From assembly GCF_036108815.1 (NCBI RefSeq), contig NZ_CP107985.1, positions 9,731,501 through 9,795,500 of the forward strand: 64,000 nt of DNA, written 5' to 3'. The stretch comes from Streptomyces sp. NBC_00353. Its GTDB lineage: Bacteria > Actinomycetota > Actinomycetes > Streptomycetales > Streptomycetaceae. Below are positions 42,427 to 50,317 of this stretch, one piece after another (position 1 is the stretch's first letter; each line of letters starts with the position of its first letter). The translations under genes were made by a program, and so were the position numbers. Below the pieces are notes generated by a model. It searched no databases. It was not told where the DNA came from and saw nothing but the letters and a program-made list of their open reading frames with translations.

Positions 42427-43338
42427 ATGGCCTTCGCACTGCTCAGGCGCAGGCGAACCCAGGGCTTCGGCGGCGGCACGGGCCTCGCTCTGCCCCTTCC
42501 GCCCGGCGCAGGCGGCCTCGTCCGCGAGGTGCTGGACCCGTTGGGTCACCCCCTCGGCGGCGTTGACGTCACGGTCACCGCGACTGATACCCAGCGGGTC
42601 GCGGCACGAGGCACCACCGATCCGTACGGGCTGTTCTGCGCCGCATTGCCCGCGGGCCGTTACAGTCTGCTGATCACCGCGGAGAGCCTGCAGCCGCACC
42701 GCGAGACGGTGGACATCGTCGCGGGGGAGTGCGTGCCGCAGGCCAGGACACAGCTGGACATGGCGCGCCAGCCGGAGCTTCCGTCCCCCGGCGTCTGGCT
42801 CTTCGACCCGCCGCACACTGCGATCCGCTTCATCGCTAAGCATGTCGGCATGGCAAATGTGCACGGCCGATTCGAGCGCTTCGAGGGCGGCATCCGGGTC
42901 CACGAGAACATGGAGGAGTCGCAGGTCGAGGTCAGGATCCACGCCGACAGCATCACCACGGGCAACAACACCCGGGACAACCACCTGCGCTCGGCGGACT
43001 TTCTCGACGTCGAGAACTACCCGTACATCGACTTCGCCAGCAGTCGGTTCGTTCACCGCGGTGGCTCCAAGTGGTCGCTGCAGGGCACGCTGACCATGCA
43101 CGGCGTCAGTCGCTCGATGGCCCTGGACACCAACTACCTGGGCACGGTCAACGGCGGCTACGGCGAGGAACTGCGCTGCGCCGCCTTGGCCAAGGCTGAA
43201 CTCCACCGTGAGGACTACACCCTCAACTGGCGCAACATGCTGGCGCGCGGTATCGCCGTGGTCGGCCCGACGGTCAAGCTGGAGCTGGACATACAGGCGA
43301 TGTACCGGAGCCACGACACCCCGACACCGCCCCGGTAG
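42427..43338 (+). CDS. YceI-family protein with N-terminal Ig-like domain
   Basis: This 303-residue protein has two domains. Residues about 25-115 form a carboxypeptidase-regulatory-like beta-sandwich (G-L-V-R-E-V-L-D-P-L-G-H-P-L-G-G-V-D-V-T-V). Residues about 125-295 form a YceI lipocalin-like barrel (W-L-F-D-P-P-H-T-A-I-R-F, then K-H-V-G-M-A-N-V-H-G-R-F, D-V-E-N-Y-P-Y-I-D-F-A-S, G-T-L-T-M-H-G-V-S-R). YceI proteins bind isoprenoid-type lipids. There is no signal peptide. The ATG at 42427 has GAAAGG in front and is preferred to the GTG at 42418. It is probably co-transcribed with the monooxygenase. Confidence 0.9.
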   Translation: MAFALLRRRRTQGFGGGTGLALPLPPGAGGLVREVLDPLGHPLGGVDVTVTATDTQRVAARGTTDPYGLFCAALPAGRYSLLITAESLQPHRETVDIVAGECVPQARTQLDMARQPELPSPGVWLFDPPHTAIRFIAKHVGMANVHGRFERFEGGIRVHENMEESQVEVRIHADSITTGNNTRDNHLRSADFLDVENYPYIDFASSRFVHRGGSKWSLQGTLTMHGVSRSMALDTNYLGTVNGGYGEELRCAALAKAELHREDYTLNWRNMLARGIAVVGPTVKLELDIQAMYRSHDTPTPPR

Positions 43339-44060
43339 TTCCCGCGCCGTTGAGCCTGCGCGAAGTCACCTTTATGACACCGGGGATGAAGGTGACATGC
43401 CTCAAGGCAGGCAACACGACCTCCCGCGCCCCGTTTGGTTGCCTGACCGATCCGTGGGAAGACTTGCCCCGGTCCACGGGGCTCGGACCTGTAAGCTCCG
43501 GTTTTAGCAACGTTGCCGGCCATCTCACGCCGACACAGATGCGGCGTCACCCAGCGGTCGAGACCAGCCCGGCGGGACGCCAGGAAGTCGCTTCCGACCG
43601 GCCCGAGTGCCGCGTGATGCTCCGGGCCCCCTCGTCAATCCGTTCCGCTCGCCGCTCGGGTGCCGATCACGCCTGAGCGATCGGCGCGATCGGTGAGGTG
43701 TGTCAGTCGTGCTGATCGAAGGCCTGAACTCGACGGGCATCGCCCACTTCCTCGGCGGCTTCGACCAGGAGTTGTTTTCGGTCTGCCGCCGCACAACGTG
43801 AAGGTGTGCACCCTAGATGTCACGGCCGAGCCCGAATCCCAAAGCGACGGCTTTTAGAGCAGGGGCATTGGACCGAGGTCTCGACTCCCTTTCGTTACTT
43901 TCCGCTCATCAAGAGATCAGCCTACGGCCGTGATTCACCTTGCGCTTTCAATCGTGGACAGACGCTTGATAATCGTTTGTCATCTCACGTCTGCCCAGCT
44001 CAGACCGCTTCTGCATAGCATCGTTGCAGTTTGAACTATCGATGCGAGAAGGGCCCCTTC
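43339..44060. other. Intergenic stretch with a short gene remnant
   Basis: About 720 bases are without an intact gene. Around 43,700-43,790 a short plus-strand frame (V-L-I-E-G-L-N-S-T-G-I-A-H-F-L-G-G-F) looks protein-like but stops after about 30 codons; I do not recognise it. The part from about 43,860 to 44,040 is AT-richer and should hold the promoter of the phosphoesterase gene. Confidence 0.4.
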
Positions 44061-46013
44061 ATGTGCATTTACGGTGACACTCCGTCACAAGAGTCGATTG
44101 GGCAGAATCGGCGAGGCTTTCTGCGCAACGCGGCGCTGGCCGGTGCGGGAGCGGCAGCCGTAGGAGTCGGCGCCTCCGCGCTCGGCGGAACGCCCGCGTT
44201 CGCCGCGGACGCCACCAGGAGTGGCAAGACCGGTCCGTGGAGACCGGATCCGACCGCCCTCCAGTTCACCCTCGCGGTCATGCCGGACACCCAGTTCCTG
44301 TACTGGGGCAGCCAGGACAGCGTCAACCGGACGCCGCAGGAGGAGTCGTTCCGCTACATCATCAACAACAGCGGGGACGCCACCAACAACATCGTGTTCA
44401 TGGCACACCTCGGTGACCTGACACAGGATGCCGACGCGTCGTCGTTCCAGCAGGTCGACAAGGCGTTCGCCCTGCTGGACTCGCACGGTGCCGCGTACAG
44501 CGTGGTGGCCGGCAACCACGACGTGTCCGGCGACGACAGCCGCGGCGACACGCCGTACCTGAAGACCCTGGGCCCGCAGCGGTTCAAGCGCTCCAAGACG
44601 TTCGCCGGGTCGGACCCGACCGGCTATAACACCGCGCACATCTTCCAGGCCGCCGGCCGCTCGTGGCTGGTGCTGGCCCTGGACTGGCGGACCACCGACC
44701 AGGGCTTCGCGTGGGCCAACGACGTCATCAAGGCCCACCCGAAGATGCCGGTAATCCTCACGGCGCACGACATCGTCTACTCGGACTACGATGACAACGT
44801 TTTCCCCTACGAGTCCGGCGACCCGGAGGACAACGCGGCGCTCTCCGATTACGGCCAGTCAATCTGGGACAAACTGGTCAAGGATAATGACCAGATCTTC
44901 CTGACCCTCAACGGGCACTACTGGCCGTCCGGGCGCATGACCAAGAAGAACGCCGCCGGCAACGACGTGCACATGCACATCACGAACTACCAGAACCGCT
45001 ACTTCGGCGGTGGCGGCATGATCCGCCTCTACCACTTCGACCTGGCCCGCAACACGATCGACGTCGAGACGATCAACCCGTGGATCCTGGCTCAGGAGCC
45101 GGAGTCCCGCACCGAACTGGCAGCCGAGCACGCCCGGATCACCGGCCCGGTCGACAACTTCTCGATCCCCGTCGACTTCGAGCAGCGGTTCTCGAGCTTC
45201 ATCCCGGTTCCGGTCCGGCCCGCCCGGCCCGCCGGCAGAGAGCTGGTGAAGGGCACGCTGGCGTATTGGCGCTTCGACGGGCAGGGCGCGCCCGGCACCT
45301 CGCTCTCCGTGGGCCAGACGATCCACGACCTGTCCGGCAAGGGCAACGACCTGACGGTGGTGACCGTGCCAGGCACAGCCGCCGACGCGCTGACCTGGTC
45401 CGCCGACCACCACCCCGACCAGCCCGGACATGCCAGCCTGAAGTTCGTCGGCGGCAGGAACCCGGTCCACGGCTCATACCTGACCACCGGGGCCAAGGCT
45501 CCGCTGAACTCCGAGACGTTCAAGACCGGGTACACGATTGAGACGTTCGTGAGGATGCCGCTGGACTGGGACGCCGGCAAGAATGGCAACGCGTCGATAC
45601 TCAGCCGCCGGGGTTCGGCCGGGGCCGCCGGAAAGCACGGCAAGAACACCGACCCGAACGAGCCCGTGGCTCAGTTCGCTATCACGAACAACGGCCGCGA
45701 GCCGCAGTTCAATCACTACCCGCTGAACAACACCTACCCGACGACTAACTGGGGTCACGGCTTGGTGGAGCTCAAGTGGTGGCACCTGGCGGTGGTGAAC
45801 GACGGCCGTCTCACGAAGTTGTACGTCGAGGGCGCTCCGGTCGTCGACAACCCGAACCGCCTGTCGGTCGGCCTCGCCTCGCTCGGGTTGCCCTGGCTGG
45901 TGGGCGGCCACGAGTACGCGGGCGCCGTCGACGTCGTCTTCCACGGCAACGTCGGTGACATCCGCATAGTGAACCGCCCCCTGTCCGCGGAAGAGTTTCT
46001 GACCGCCAAGTAA
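44061..46013 (+). CDS. Tat-exported metallophosphoesterase with LamG-like domain
   Basis: This 650-residue secreted protein begins with a twin-arginine signal (N-R-R-G-F-L-R-N at about 17-24, hydrophobic core, A-F-A-A cleavage near 48). The calcineurin-like phosphoesterase domain (about 70-345) shows V-M-P-D-T-Q, H-L-G-D-L-T-Q-D, V-V-A-G-N-H-D-V-S and L-T-L-N-G-H-Y, the metal-ligand blocks. The C-terminal third (about 400-650) is a concanavalin/LamG-like carbohydrate-binding fold with W-W-H-L-A-V-V-N-D-G-R and V-G-D-I-R-I-V-N-R-P-L-S. It probably hydrolyses phosphoesters outside the cell while bound to a glycan. The start is the ATG at 44061 behind GAGAAGG. A strong terminator follows. Confidence 0.92.
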   Translation: MCIYGDTPSQESIGQNRRGFLRNAALAGAGAAAVGVGASALGGTPAFAADATRSGKTGPWRPDPTALQFTLAVMPDTQFLYWGSQDSVNRTPQEESFRYIINNSGDATNNIVFMAHLGDLTQDADASSFQQVDKAFALLDSHGAAYSVVAGNHDVSGDDSRGDTPYLKTLGPQRFKRSKTFAGSDPTGYNTAHIFQAAGRSWLVLALDWRTTDQGFAWANDVIKAHPKMPVILTAHDIVYSDYDDNVFPYESGDPEDNAALSDYGQSIWDKLVKDNDQIFLTLNGHYWPSGRMTKKNAAGNDVHMHITNYQNRYFGGGGMIRLYHFDLARNTIDVETINPWILAQEPESRTELAAEHARITGPVDNFSIPVDFEQRFSSFIPVPVRPARPAGRELVKGTLAYWRFDGQGAPGTSLSVGQTIHDLSGKGNDLTVVTVPGTAADALTWSADHHPDQPGHASLKFVGGRNPVHGSYLTTGAKAPLNSETFKTGYTIETFVRMPLDWDAGKNGNASILSRRGSAGAAGKHGKNTDPNEPVAQFAITNNGREPQFNHYPLNNTYPTTNWGHGLVELKWWHLAVVNDGRLTKLYVEGAPVVDNPNRLSVGLASLGLPWLVGGHEYAGAVDVVFHGNVGDIRIVNRPLSAEEFLTAK

Positions 46014-46020
46014 GGCTGTC

Positions 46021-46056
46021 CCTCCCGTCTCCGGCCCACCCGCCGGAGGTGGGAGG
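46021..46056 (+). terminator. Hairpin terminator after phosphoesterase gene
   Basis: CCTCCC-G-TCTCCGGC and GCCGGAG-GT-GGGAGG pair to form a long GC-rich stem with a 4-6 base loop, starting 8 bases after the stop codon. There is no T-run, as is usual for Streptomyces terminators. Confidence 0.7.
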
Positions 46057-46374
46057 CACTCATTCCAGGAGGAGGCGGCGTAGGTCGGCGTCCTCGCACT
46101 AGGACAGGGTGAAACCTGAGCTCACGCCGGCTCCGCTGGAACAACATCCCAACGCGATCCGATCTGACGACATCTCCTCAACCAGCGCTTCGCCTGACCA
46201 GTCCGTGGCACAGCACCCGTCCCGCACCATGCGGTGCAGGCAGCCCAAAGTCAGCGGCAGCCGGGTGTGCCGCCGCCCGCCTGTGGCGGGCCAGGAGCTT
46301 CCCCCTGAGGTGATCCCCGTGGTGTGGACACACCTGACAATGGATCTTGTTGATCCTGGAAGGTGTAGATCTCT

Positions 46375-46683
46375 GTGGCACGGCTTTCGAAGTACAGTGC
46401 GGAGTTCCGGTCCGACGCGATCGCGTTGTGGCGGGCTTCGGCCGGCAGGCGGACGTTCAAGGACGTCGCGGCTGATCTGAACGTCAACCCCGAGACGCTG
46501 CGGACCTGGGTGCGTGATGCCGACGGCCGTCCGGCTCCTGCCGGCGCGTCGCAGGACATTGAGGCGGAGTTGGCCCGGCTGCGGGCGGAGAACGCGCGGC
46601 TGGCCAAGGCGGAGAAGGAATGGCAGCTGGAGCGGGAGATCCTGCGTCGGGCAGCGGCGTATTTCGCCCGGGAGATGAAGTGA
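46375..46683 (+). CDS. IS3-family OrfA (transposase subunit)
   Basis: This 102-residue protein has an N-terminal helix-turn-helix (Y-S-A-E-F-R-S-D-A-I-A-L-W, then R-T-F-K-D-V-A-A-D-L-N-V-N-P-E-T-L-R-T-W-V) and a C-terminal leucine-zipper-like coiled coil (I-E-A-E-L-A-R-L-R-A-E-N-A-R-L). It binds the element's ends and multimerises. The start is a GTG at 46375. The stop overlaps the OrfB start by GTGA. Confidence 0.92.
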   Translation: MARLSKYSAEFRSDAIALWRASAGRRTFKDVAADLNVNPETLRTWVRDADGRPAPAGASQDIEAELARLRAENARLAKAEKEWQLEREILRRAAAYFAREMK

Positions 46684-47579
46684 AGACCGCCGCTTGGGAC
46701 TTCGTCTCCGCCCATGCCGAGGTGTTCGGCATCAAGCGGATATGCCGGGTGCTGGAGGTCTCCCGCTCGGGCTACTACCGGTGGATCGCCGGCGCCGAGG
46801 CGCGGGCGGGGCGGCAGGCCGCGGAGGACGTGCTGGTCGAGGAGATCCGCGAGATCCATGCCGAACACCGCGGGAACTACGGCGCGCTTCGAGTCCATGC
46901 CGAACTGCGCGGCTTCGGCCACACGGTCAACCGCAAGCGCGTGGCCAGGCTGATGCGCAAGCACGGCATCGTCGGCCGTCACCTGCGCAAGAAGCACCGC
47001 ACCACGATCCCGGACCGCCTCGCGCCGCCGGTGGCAGACCTGGTCCAGCGGGACTTCACCGCCAGTACGCTGGACGAGAAGTGGTGCGGCGACATCACAT
47101 ACGTGCAGGTCGGAGCCGCGTGGCTCTACCTAGCCTGCGTCATCGACATCCGTTCGCGCCGGGTACTCGGCTACTCAATGGCCCCGCACATGCGGGCCGA
47201 GCTCGTCATCGACGCGCTCCAGGCCGCGGTCGCGGCCCGCGGCGGTGACGTCACCGGGGTGATCTTCCACGCGGACAGGGGCTCGCAGTACACGTCCGCC
47301 GCGTTCGCCCAGGTCTGCGACCGGTACGGCATCCGCAGGAGCATGGGCAGGGTCGGCTCGAGCTATGACAACGCCCTCGCCGAGAGTTTCTGGCAGGGAC
47401 TGAAGCGAGAGACGACGCACGGGAAGCTGTTCTTGACTATGCCGCAGGCGAGGCTGGAGATCTTCCAGTGGCTCACCTACTACAACGCCCGACGCCGACA
47501 CAGCGCGCTGGGTTACCTCTCCCCGCTGGAGTTCGAACAGCAGCACCACCAGACAGCTAAACTCTCCCTCGCAGCATGA
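46680..47579 (+). CDS. IS3-family OrfB (DDE integrase)
   Basis: This 299-residue integrase has an N-terminal HTH_21-type region (I-K-R-I-C-R-V-L-E-V-S-R-S-G-Y-Y-R-W) and an rve core with catalytic Asp in W-C-G-D-I-T-Y-V, Asp in H-A-D-R-G-S-Q-Y and Glu in N-A-L-A-E-S-F-W-Q-G-L-K. It could be made from its own GTG (46680, overlapping the OrfA stop) or as an OrfAB fusion by a -1 frameshift in the overlap. It is a full-length relative of the broken IS3 gene at 2476-4757. Confidence 0.93.
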   Translation: MKTAAWDFVSAHAEVFGIKRICRVLEVSRSGYYRWIAGAEARAGRQAAEDVLVEEIREIHAEHRGNYGALRVHAELRGFGHTVNRKRVARLMRKHGIVGRHLRKKHRTTIPDRLAPPVADLVQRDFTASTLDEKWCGDITYVQVGAAWLYLACVIDIRSRRVLGYSMAPHMRAELVIDALQAAVAARGGDVTGVIFHADRGSQYTSAAFAQVCDRYGIRRSMGRVGSSYDNALAESFWQGLKRETTHGKLFLTMPQARLEIFQWLTYYNARRRHSALGYLSPLEFEQQHHQTAKLSLAA

Positions 47580-47611
47580 ACCCCTGTGTCCACACTCCGG
47601 GGGTCACCTCA

Positions 47612-48250
47612 CCCCAGAGGTAATCCAAGCATTCGCCCTACCGCAAGAAAGCAGGACGTCGATGCCGGGATTTATGCCAGCCAGGGAAGGCTCCGCGACC
47701 CCAATCGATTACCTTGTCAACCATCCGAGCAGAGCCGCTCGAACGCCTTGAGCCCCGGTGGTTCAGCGGAGAGCGGCGGCTTCCACGGGAACCCTGCGCC
47801 AGGCCGCGCCCGCCCAAGCAGGCCCGCCTACATCCAGTTCCTGGACGGCATCGCTGCCCGCTTCGCCTTTCCCTAGTCTCCCGCCGCCCCAGCACCGCGG
47901 ACTCTCTCGGCTCACCACAGCGCAGCCGGCAGCCCGCGCATCAATTGCGGTACCCAAAGCACGGCCTGTGGTTTCGGCTCACACATCAGCGACACTACGC
48001 CGCCAACTCCCACGAAGGGCGTGCCCGAAGAAGCAGGCGGCCCAGGCCGACTCGGATGAGTGCCTTTTGTGCGACGGCCGAGGCATCGGCGTCATCGCTG
48101 GCCACGGACACGACGCCCAGACAGCGGCCACGGCCCACCAATTACTCGCCGTCCCACACCTGCCTCAACGCAGGCGCTCCACCGTCTGACGGCGTCACCG
48201 TCCTGAGTGGGAGTGGTCTGGTTGCAGCGAACGAAGGCATTGCCGGTCAG
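47612..48250. other. Intergenic stretch, no gene recognised
   Basis: About 640 bases hold only short or Arg/Pro-rich frames on both strands and no convincing ribosome site. It is probably decayed sequence around the IS3 insertion. Confidence 0.4.
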
Positions 48251-48255
48251 CGGCA

Positions 48256-48504
48256 CGGTTGGCCAGTGAACAGGACTGGATCGCCGACCGCGAGGAGGAA
48301 GTGCAGGTGTTCGACACCGCCTTCGAGACAGGGCGACTGCGCCGCCAGATCGCCGCTGCCTACGGCTATTTGTGGAGCCCTTTACCGCCGGTGGTCTGGA
48401 AGTTCGCAGCTACAACTTCCCGCTCGTGGAGCGGATCGTACTCACCGAACGCGTCGCATATGTCACCCACTACCGCTCGGACCAGCACGGCTGGGACACG
48501 CTTG
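48256..48504 (+). pseudogene. Fragment of an unknown gene
   Basis: Two frames carry protein-like sequence that must once have been joined: first W-I-A-D-R-E-E-E-V-Q-V-F-D-T-A-F-E-T-G-R-L-R-R-Q-I, then (frameshift near 48370) L-E-V-R-S-Y-N-F-P-L-V-E-R-I-V-L-T-E-R-V-A-Y-V-T-H-Y-R. It may be the sensory C-terminal part of a Streptomyces regulator. I am not certain of the family. It is interrupted by IS256 sequence. Confidence 0.4.
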
Positions 48505-48650
48505 TTCGAAATGGGGTGCGTGCCAAGACGATGCTGACCGACGTCGGCTCGGTCGAGATCGCGATCCCGCGGGACCGCGGCGGCGGTTTCCAGCCGCAGA
48601 TCGTCAAGGCGCTCGCGCCGGCTGACCGACGTCGACGAGATGATGCTGGC
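48505..48650 (+). mobile_element. IS256-family transposase fragment
   Basis: The frame encodes V-R-A-K-T-M-L-T-D-V-G-S-V-E-I-A-I-P-R-D-R-G-G-G-F-Q-P-Q-I-V-K, followed in another frame by R-L-T-D-V-D-E-M-M-L-A-L-S-A. This is the conserved N-terminal region of mutator-type transposases. It is truncated on both sides. Confidence 0.75.
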
Positions 48651-48899
48651 CTTGTCCGCAGTCGGCGACTTCTTGGTCTATGGCCGGTTCGACCTCTGCC
48701 GGTACGGCCAGGTGATGCTTCCGGTGGTGAGACGCGGGGGTCGGCCGCTGAAGGCTGCGTGAAGGTGTCGGTGGCCGGGGCGAAAGTGAGCACCTCCGGG
48801 CTCGAGTGTTCCTGCGGAACGGCCGTACGGTGCGCTCCCCGGCGGTGGTGTCTTCTGTGCCTGACGGACGAGTGCGGGCGACGCCCGGTCATCCCCCTC

Positions 48900-49029
48900 A
48901 CCGGTGGGAGATTTGGCTATCTTACGCATGTTAAATGTAGAGTATTATATTGAATGTCTGGTAGCTCATACTAAAGGCACCGCTGTCGCGAGACGCCCCG
49001 CGTCGTCAGCGAGTCGGCGCAGGGATCAG
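48900..49029. other. AT-rich patch beside IS630
   Basis: From about 48,917 to 48,985 the sequence (gttaaatgtagagtattat and flanks) is far richer in A and T than anything else nearby. No gene is seen. It lies 45 bases left of the CTAG in which the IS630 element sits. Confidence 0.5.
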
Positions 49030-49032
49030 CTA

Positions 49033-50263
49033 GTGCCGCCTCAGGCAACGTTTGCCCTGTCGACGACGGCTTGTAGGTGCTGGTCGTCGGCATGGCGGTT
49101 TCGCCAGATGATGTAGCGGCGGATCATGCTGCCCTGTTCCTTGTGGTCGGCGTGGTCCGTGCCGTCCAGAGTGAAGTAGCGCAGGGCCGTGAACTGGGCC
49201 TCGATGCGGTTGAGCCAGGAGGAGTTGGTCGGTGTGTAGGCGATCTCGACGTTGTTCGCGGCAGCCCAGGTGCCGACCCGCTGGCACCTTTTCGTGGTCA
49301 GGTGCGGGGAGAAGTTGTCGGCCACGATCGCGATCCGGACGGTGTCCGGGTAGAGGCTGCGCAGGTAGCGGCAGAACTCCAGGAACTGGGTGCGCTTCTT
49401 GACCGGTTTGATGTGGCCGTAGAGCTTGTCCTTGGCCAGGTCCAGGGCGGCGAACAGGTGTCGCACCCCGCCGTAGCGGTTGTAGGTCGCTCGTCGCCGT
49501 CGGCGCGGTTCACGGTCGGGGTCCTTGTGTGTGCCGCCGCGCTCGGCCCACTGCCGGCCCGGGTGGGGCATCAGGTTGAGCGGCCCGAACTCGTCCATGC
49601 AGAAGATGACTTCGGGTTCGCCGTCCTCGGGTATAACCTCGCCGTCGGCGATGGCGTACAGGTGCTCGACCCGCGCTTTCTTGGCCGCGTAGTCCGGATC
49701 GCGTGAGGTCTTCCAGGTCTTCAGGCGTTGAAACGAGACGCCTTCCTCGCGGAGCAGGATGCGCAGGCCCTCGTGGCTGATGTCGTCGACCACCCCCTCG
49801 GCGACCAGGAAGTCCGCCAGCTTGGTCAGGCTCCAGGTCGAGAACGGCAGGTCGTGCTCGGTCGGCTTCGACTTCGCGATCTTCTTGATCTCACGGCGCT
49901 CCGGCAGCGTGAACGTCTTCGGCCGGCCACCGGAGTACTTCGGATACAGAGAGTCGAAGCCGTCGGCGTTGAAGTTGTGGATCACGTCCCGGACCCGGTC
50001 GTCGCTGGTGAACGACACCTCGGCGATCTTCGCCACCGGCATGCCCTGCGCGGACAGCAGCACCATCTGGGCCCGCCGCCAGGTCACCACCGACCCGGCG
50101 CCTCTGCGGATAATCCGCAGCAGTCGCCGCCCCTCATCATCATCGATCTCTCGGACACGCACTCGTTCTGGCACCCGGACAGAATGATGCCCACGCGCCG
50201 TCCACTACAGCACCCGGACGGCGCGTCACATCACAACAGGGCAAACGTTGCCTGATCCGGCAC
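49033..50263 (-). mobile_element. IS630-family element in a CTAG site
   Basis: Terminal inverted repeats begin GTGCCG at 49033 and end CGGCAC at 50263, with a second, longer conserved block (TCAGGCAACGTTTGCCC and complement) just inside. TA is duplicated at both borders (49031-49032 and 50264-50265), as required for IS630. With the flanking C and G the original target was CTAG. One intact transposase gene is inside. Confidence 0.88.
49041..50174 (-). CDS. IS630-family transposase
   Basis: This intact 377-residue DDE transposase has an N-terminal helix-turn-helix (W-R-R-A-Q-M-V-L-L-S-A-Q-G-M-P-V-A-K-I-A) and a second homeodomain-like part (L-A-D-F-L-V-A-E-G-V-V-D-D-I-S-H-E-G-L-R-I-L). The catalytic core has Asp in V-I-F-C-M-D-E-F-G-P-L, Asp in I-A-I-V-A-D-N-F-S-P-H, and the third acidic residue in P-T-N-S-S-W-L-N-R-I-E-A-Q-F. 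The start is a GTG at 50174. Length is normal. Confidence 0.92.
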   Translation of the reverse strand: MPERVRVREIDDDEGRRLLRIIRRGAGSVVTWRRAQMVLLSAQGMPVAKIAEVSFTSDDRVRDVIHNFNADGFDSLYPKYSGGRPKTFTLPERREIKKIAKSKPTEHDLPFSTWSLTKLADFLVAEGVVDDISHEGLRILLREEGVSFQRLKTWKTSRDPDYAAKKARVEHLYAIADGEVIPEDGEPEVIFCMDEFGPLNLMPHPGRQWAERGGTHKDPDREPRRRRRATYNRYGGVRHLFAALDLAKDKLYGHIKPVKKRTQFLEFCRYLRSLYPDTVRIAIVADNFSPHLTTKRCQRVGTWAAANNVEIAYTPTNSSWLNRIEAQFTALRYFTLDGTDHADHKEQGSMIRRYIIWRNRHADDQHLQAVVDRANVA

Positions 50264-50317
50264 TAGTGGAATCTGCACGCGGGCCCACAGAGATGTCAGC
50301 AAGGAGAAGACCCACCC

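Larger units (their letters stand above)
46306..47611 (+). mobile_element. Intact IS3-family element
   Basis: Terminal inverted repeats of 26 bp with three mismatches start TGAGGTGA at 46306 and end TCACCTCA at 47611. CCCC flanks both sides (46302-46305 and 47612-47615) as a probable duplication. Inside are overlapping orfA and orfB, the IS3 standard. Both frames are intact, so the element may be active. Confidence 0.88.

Noticed and set aside
40588..43314. 908-codon minus-strand frame opposite the monooxygenase and YceI genes
   Set aside because: It is the antisense shadow of two well-recognised genes and resembles no protein.
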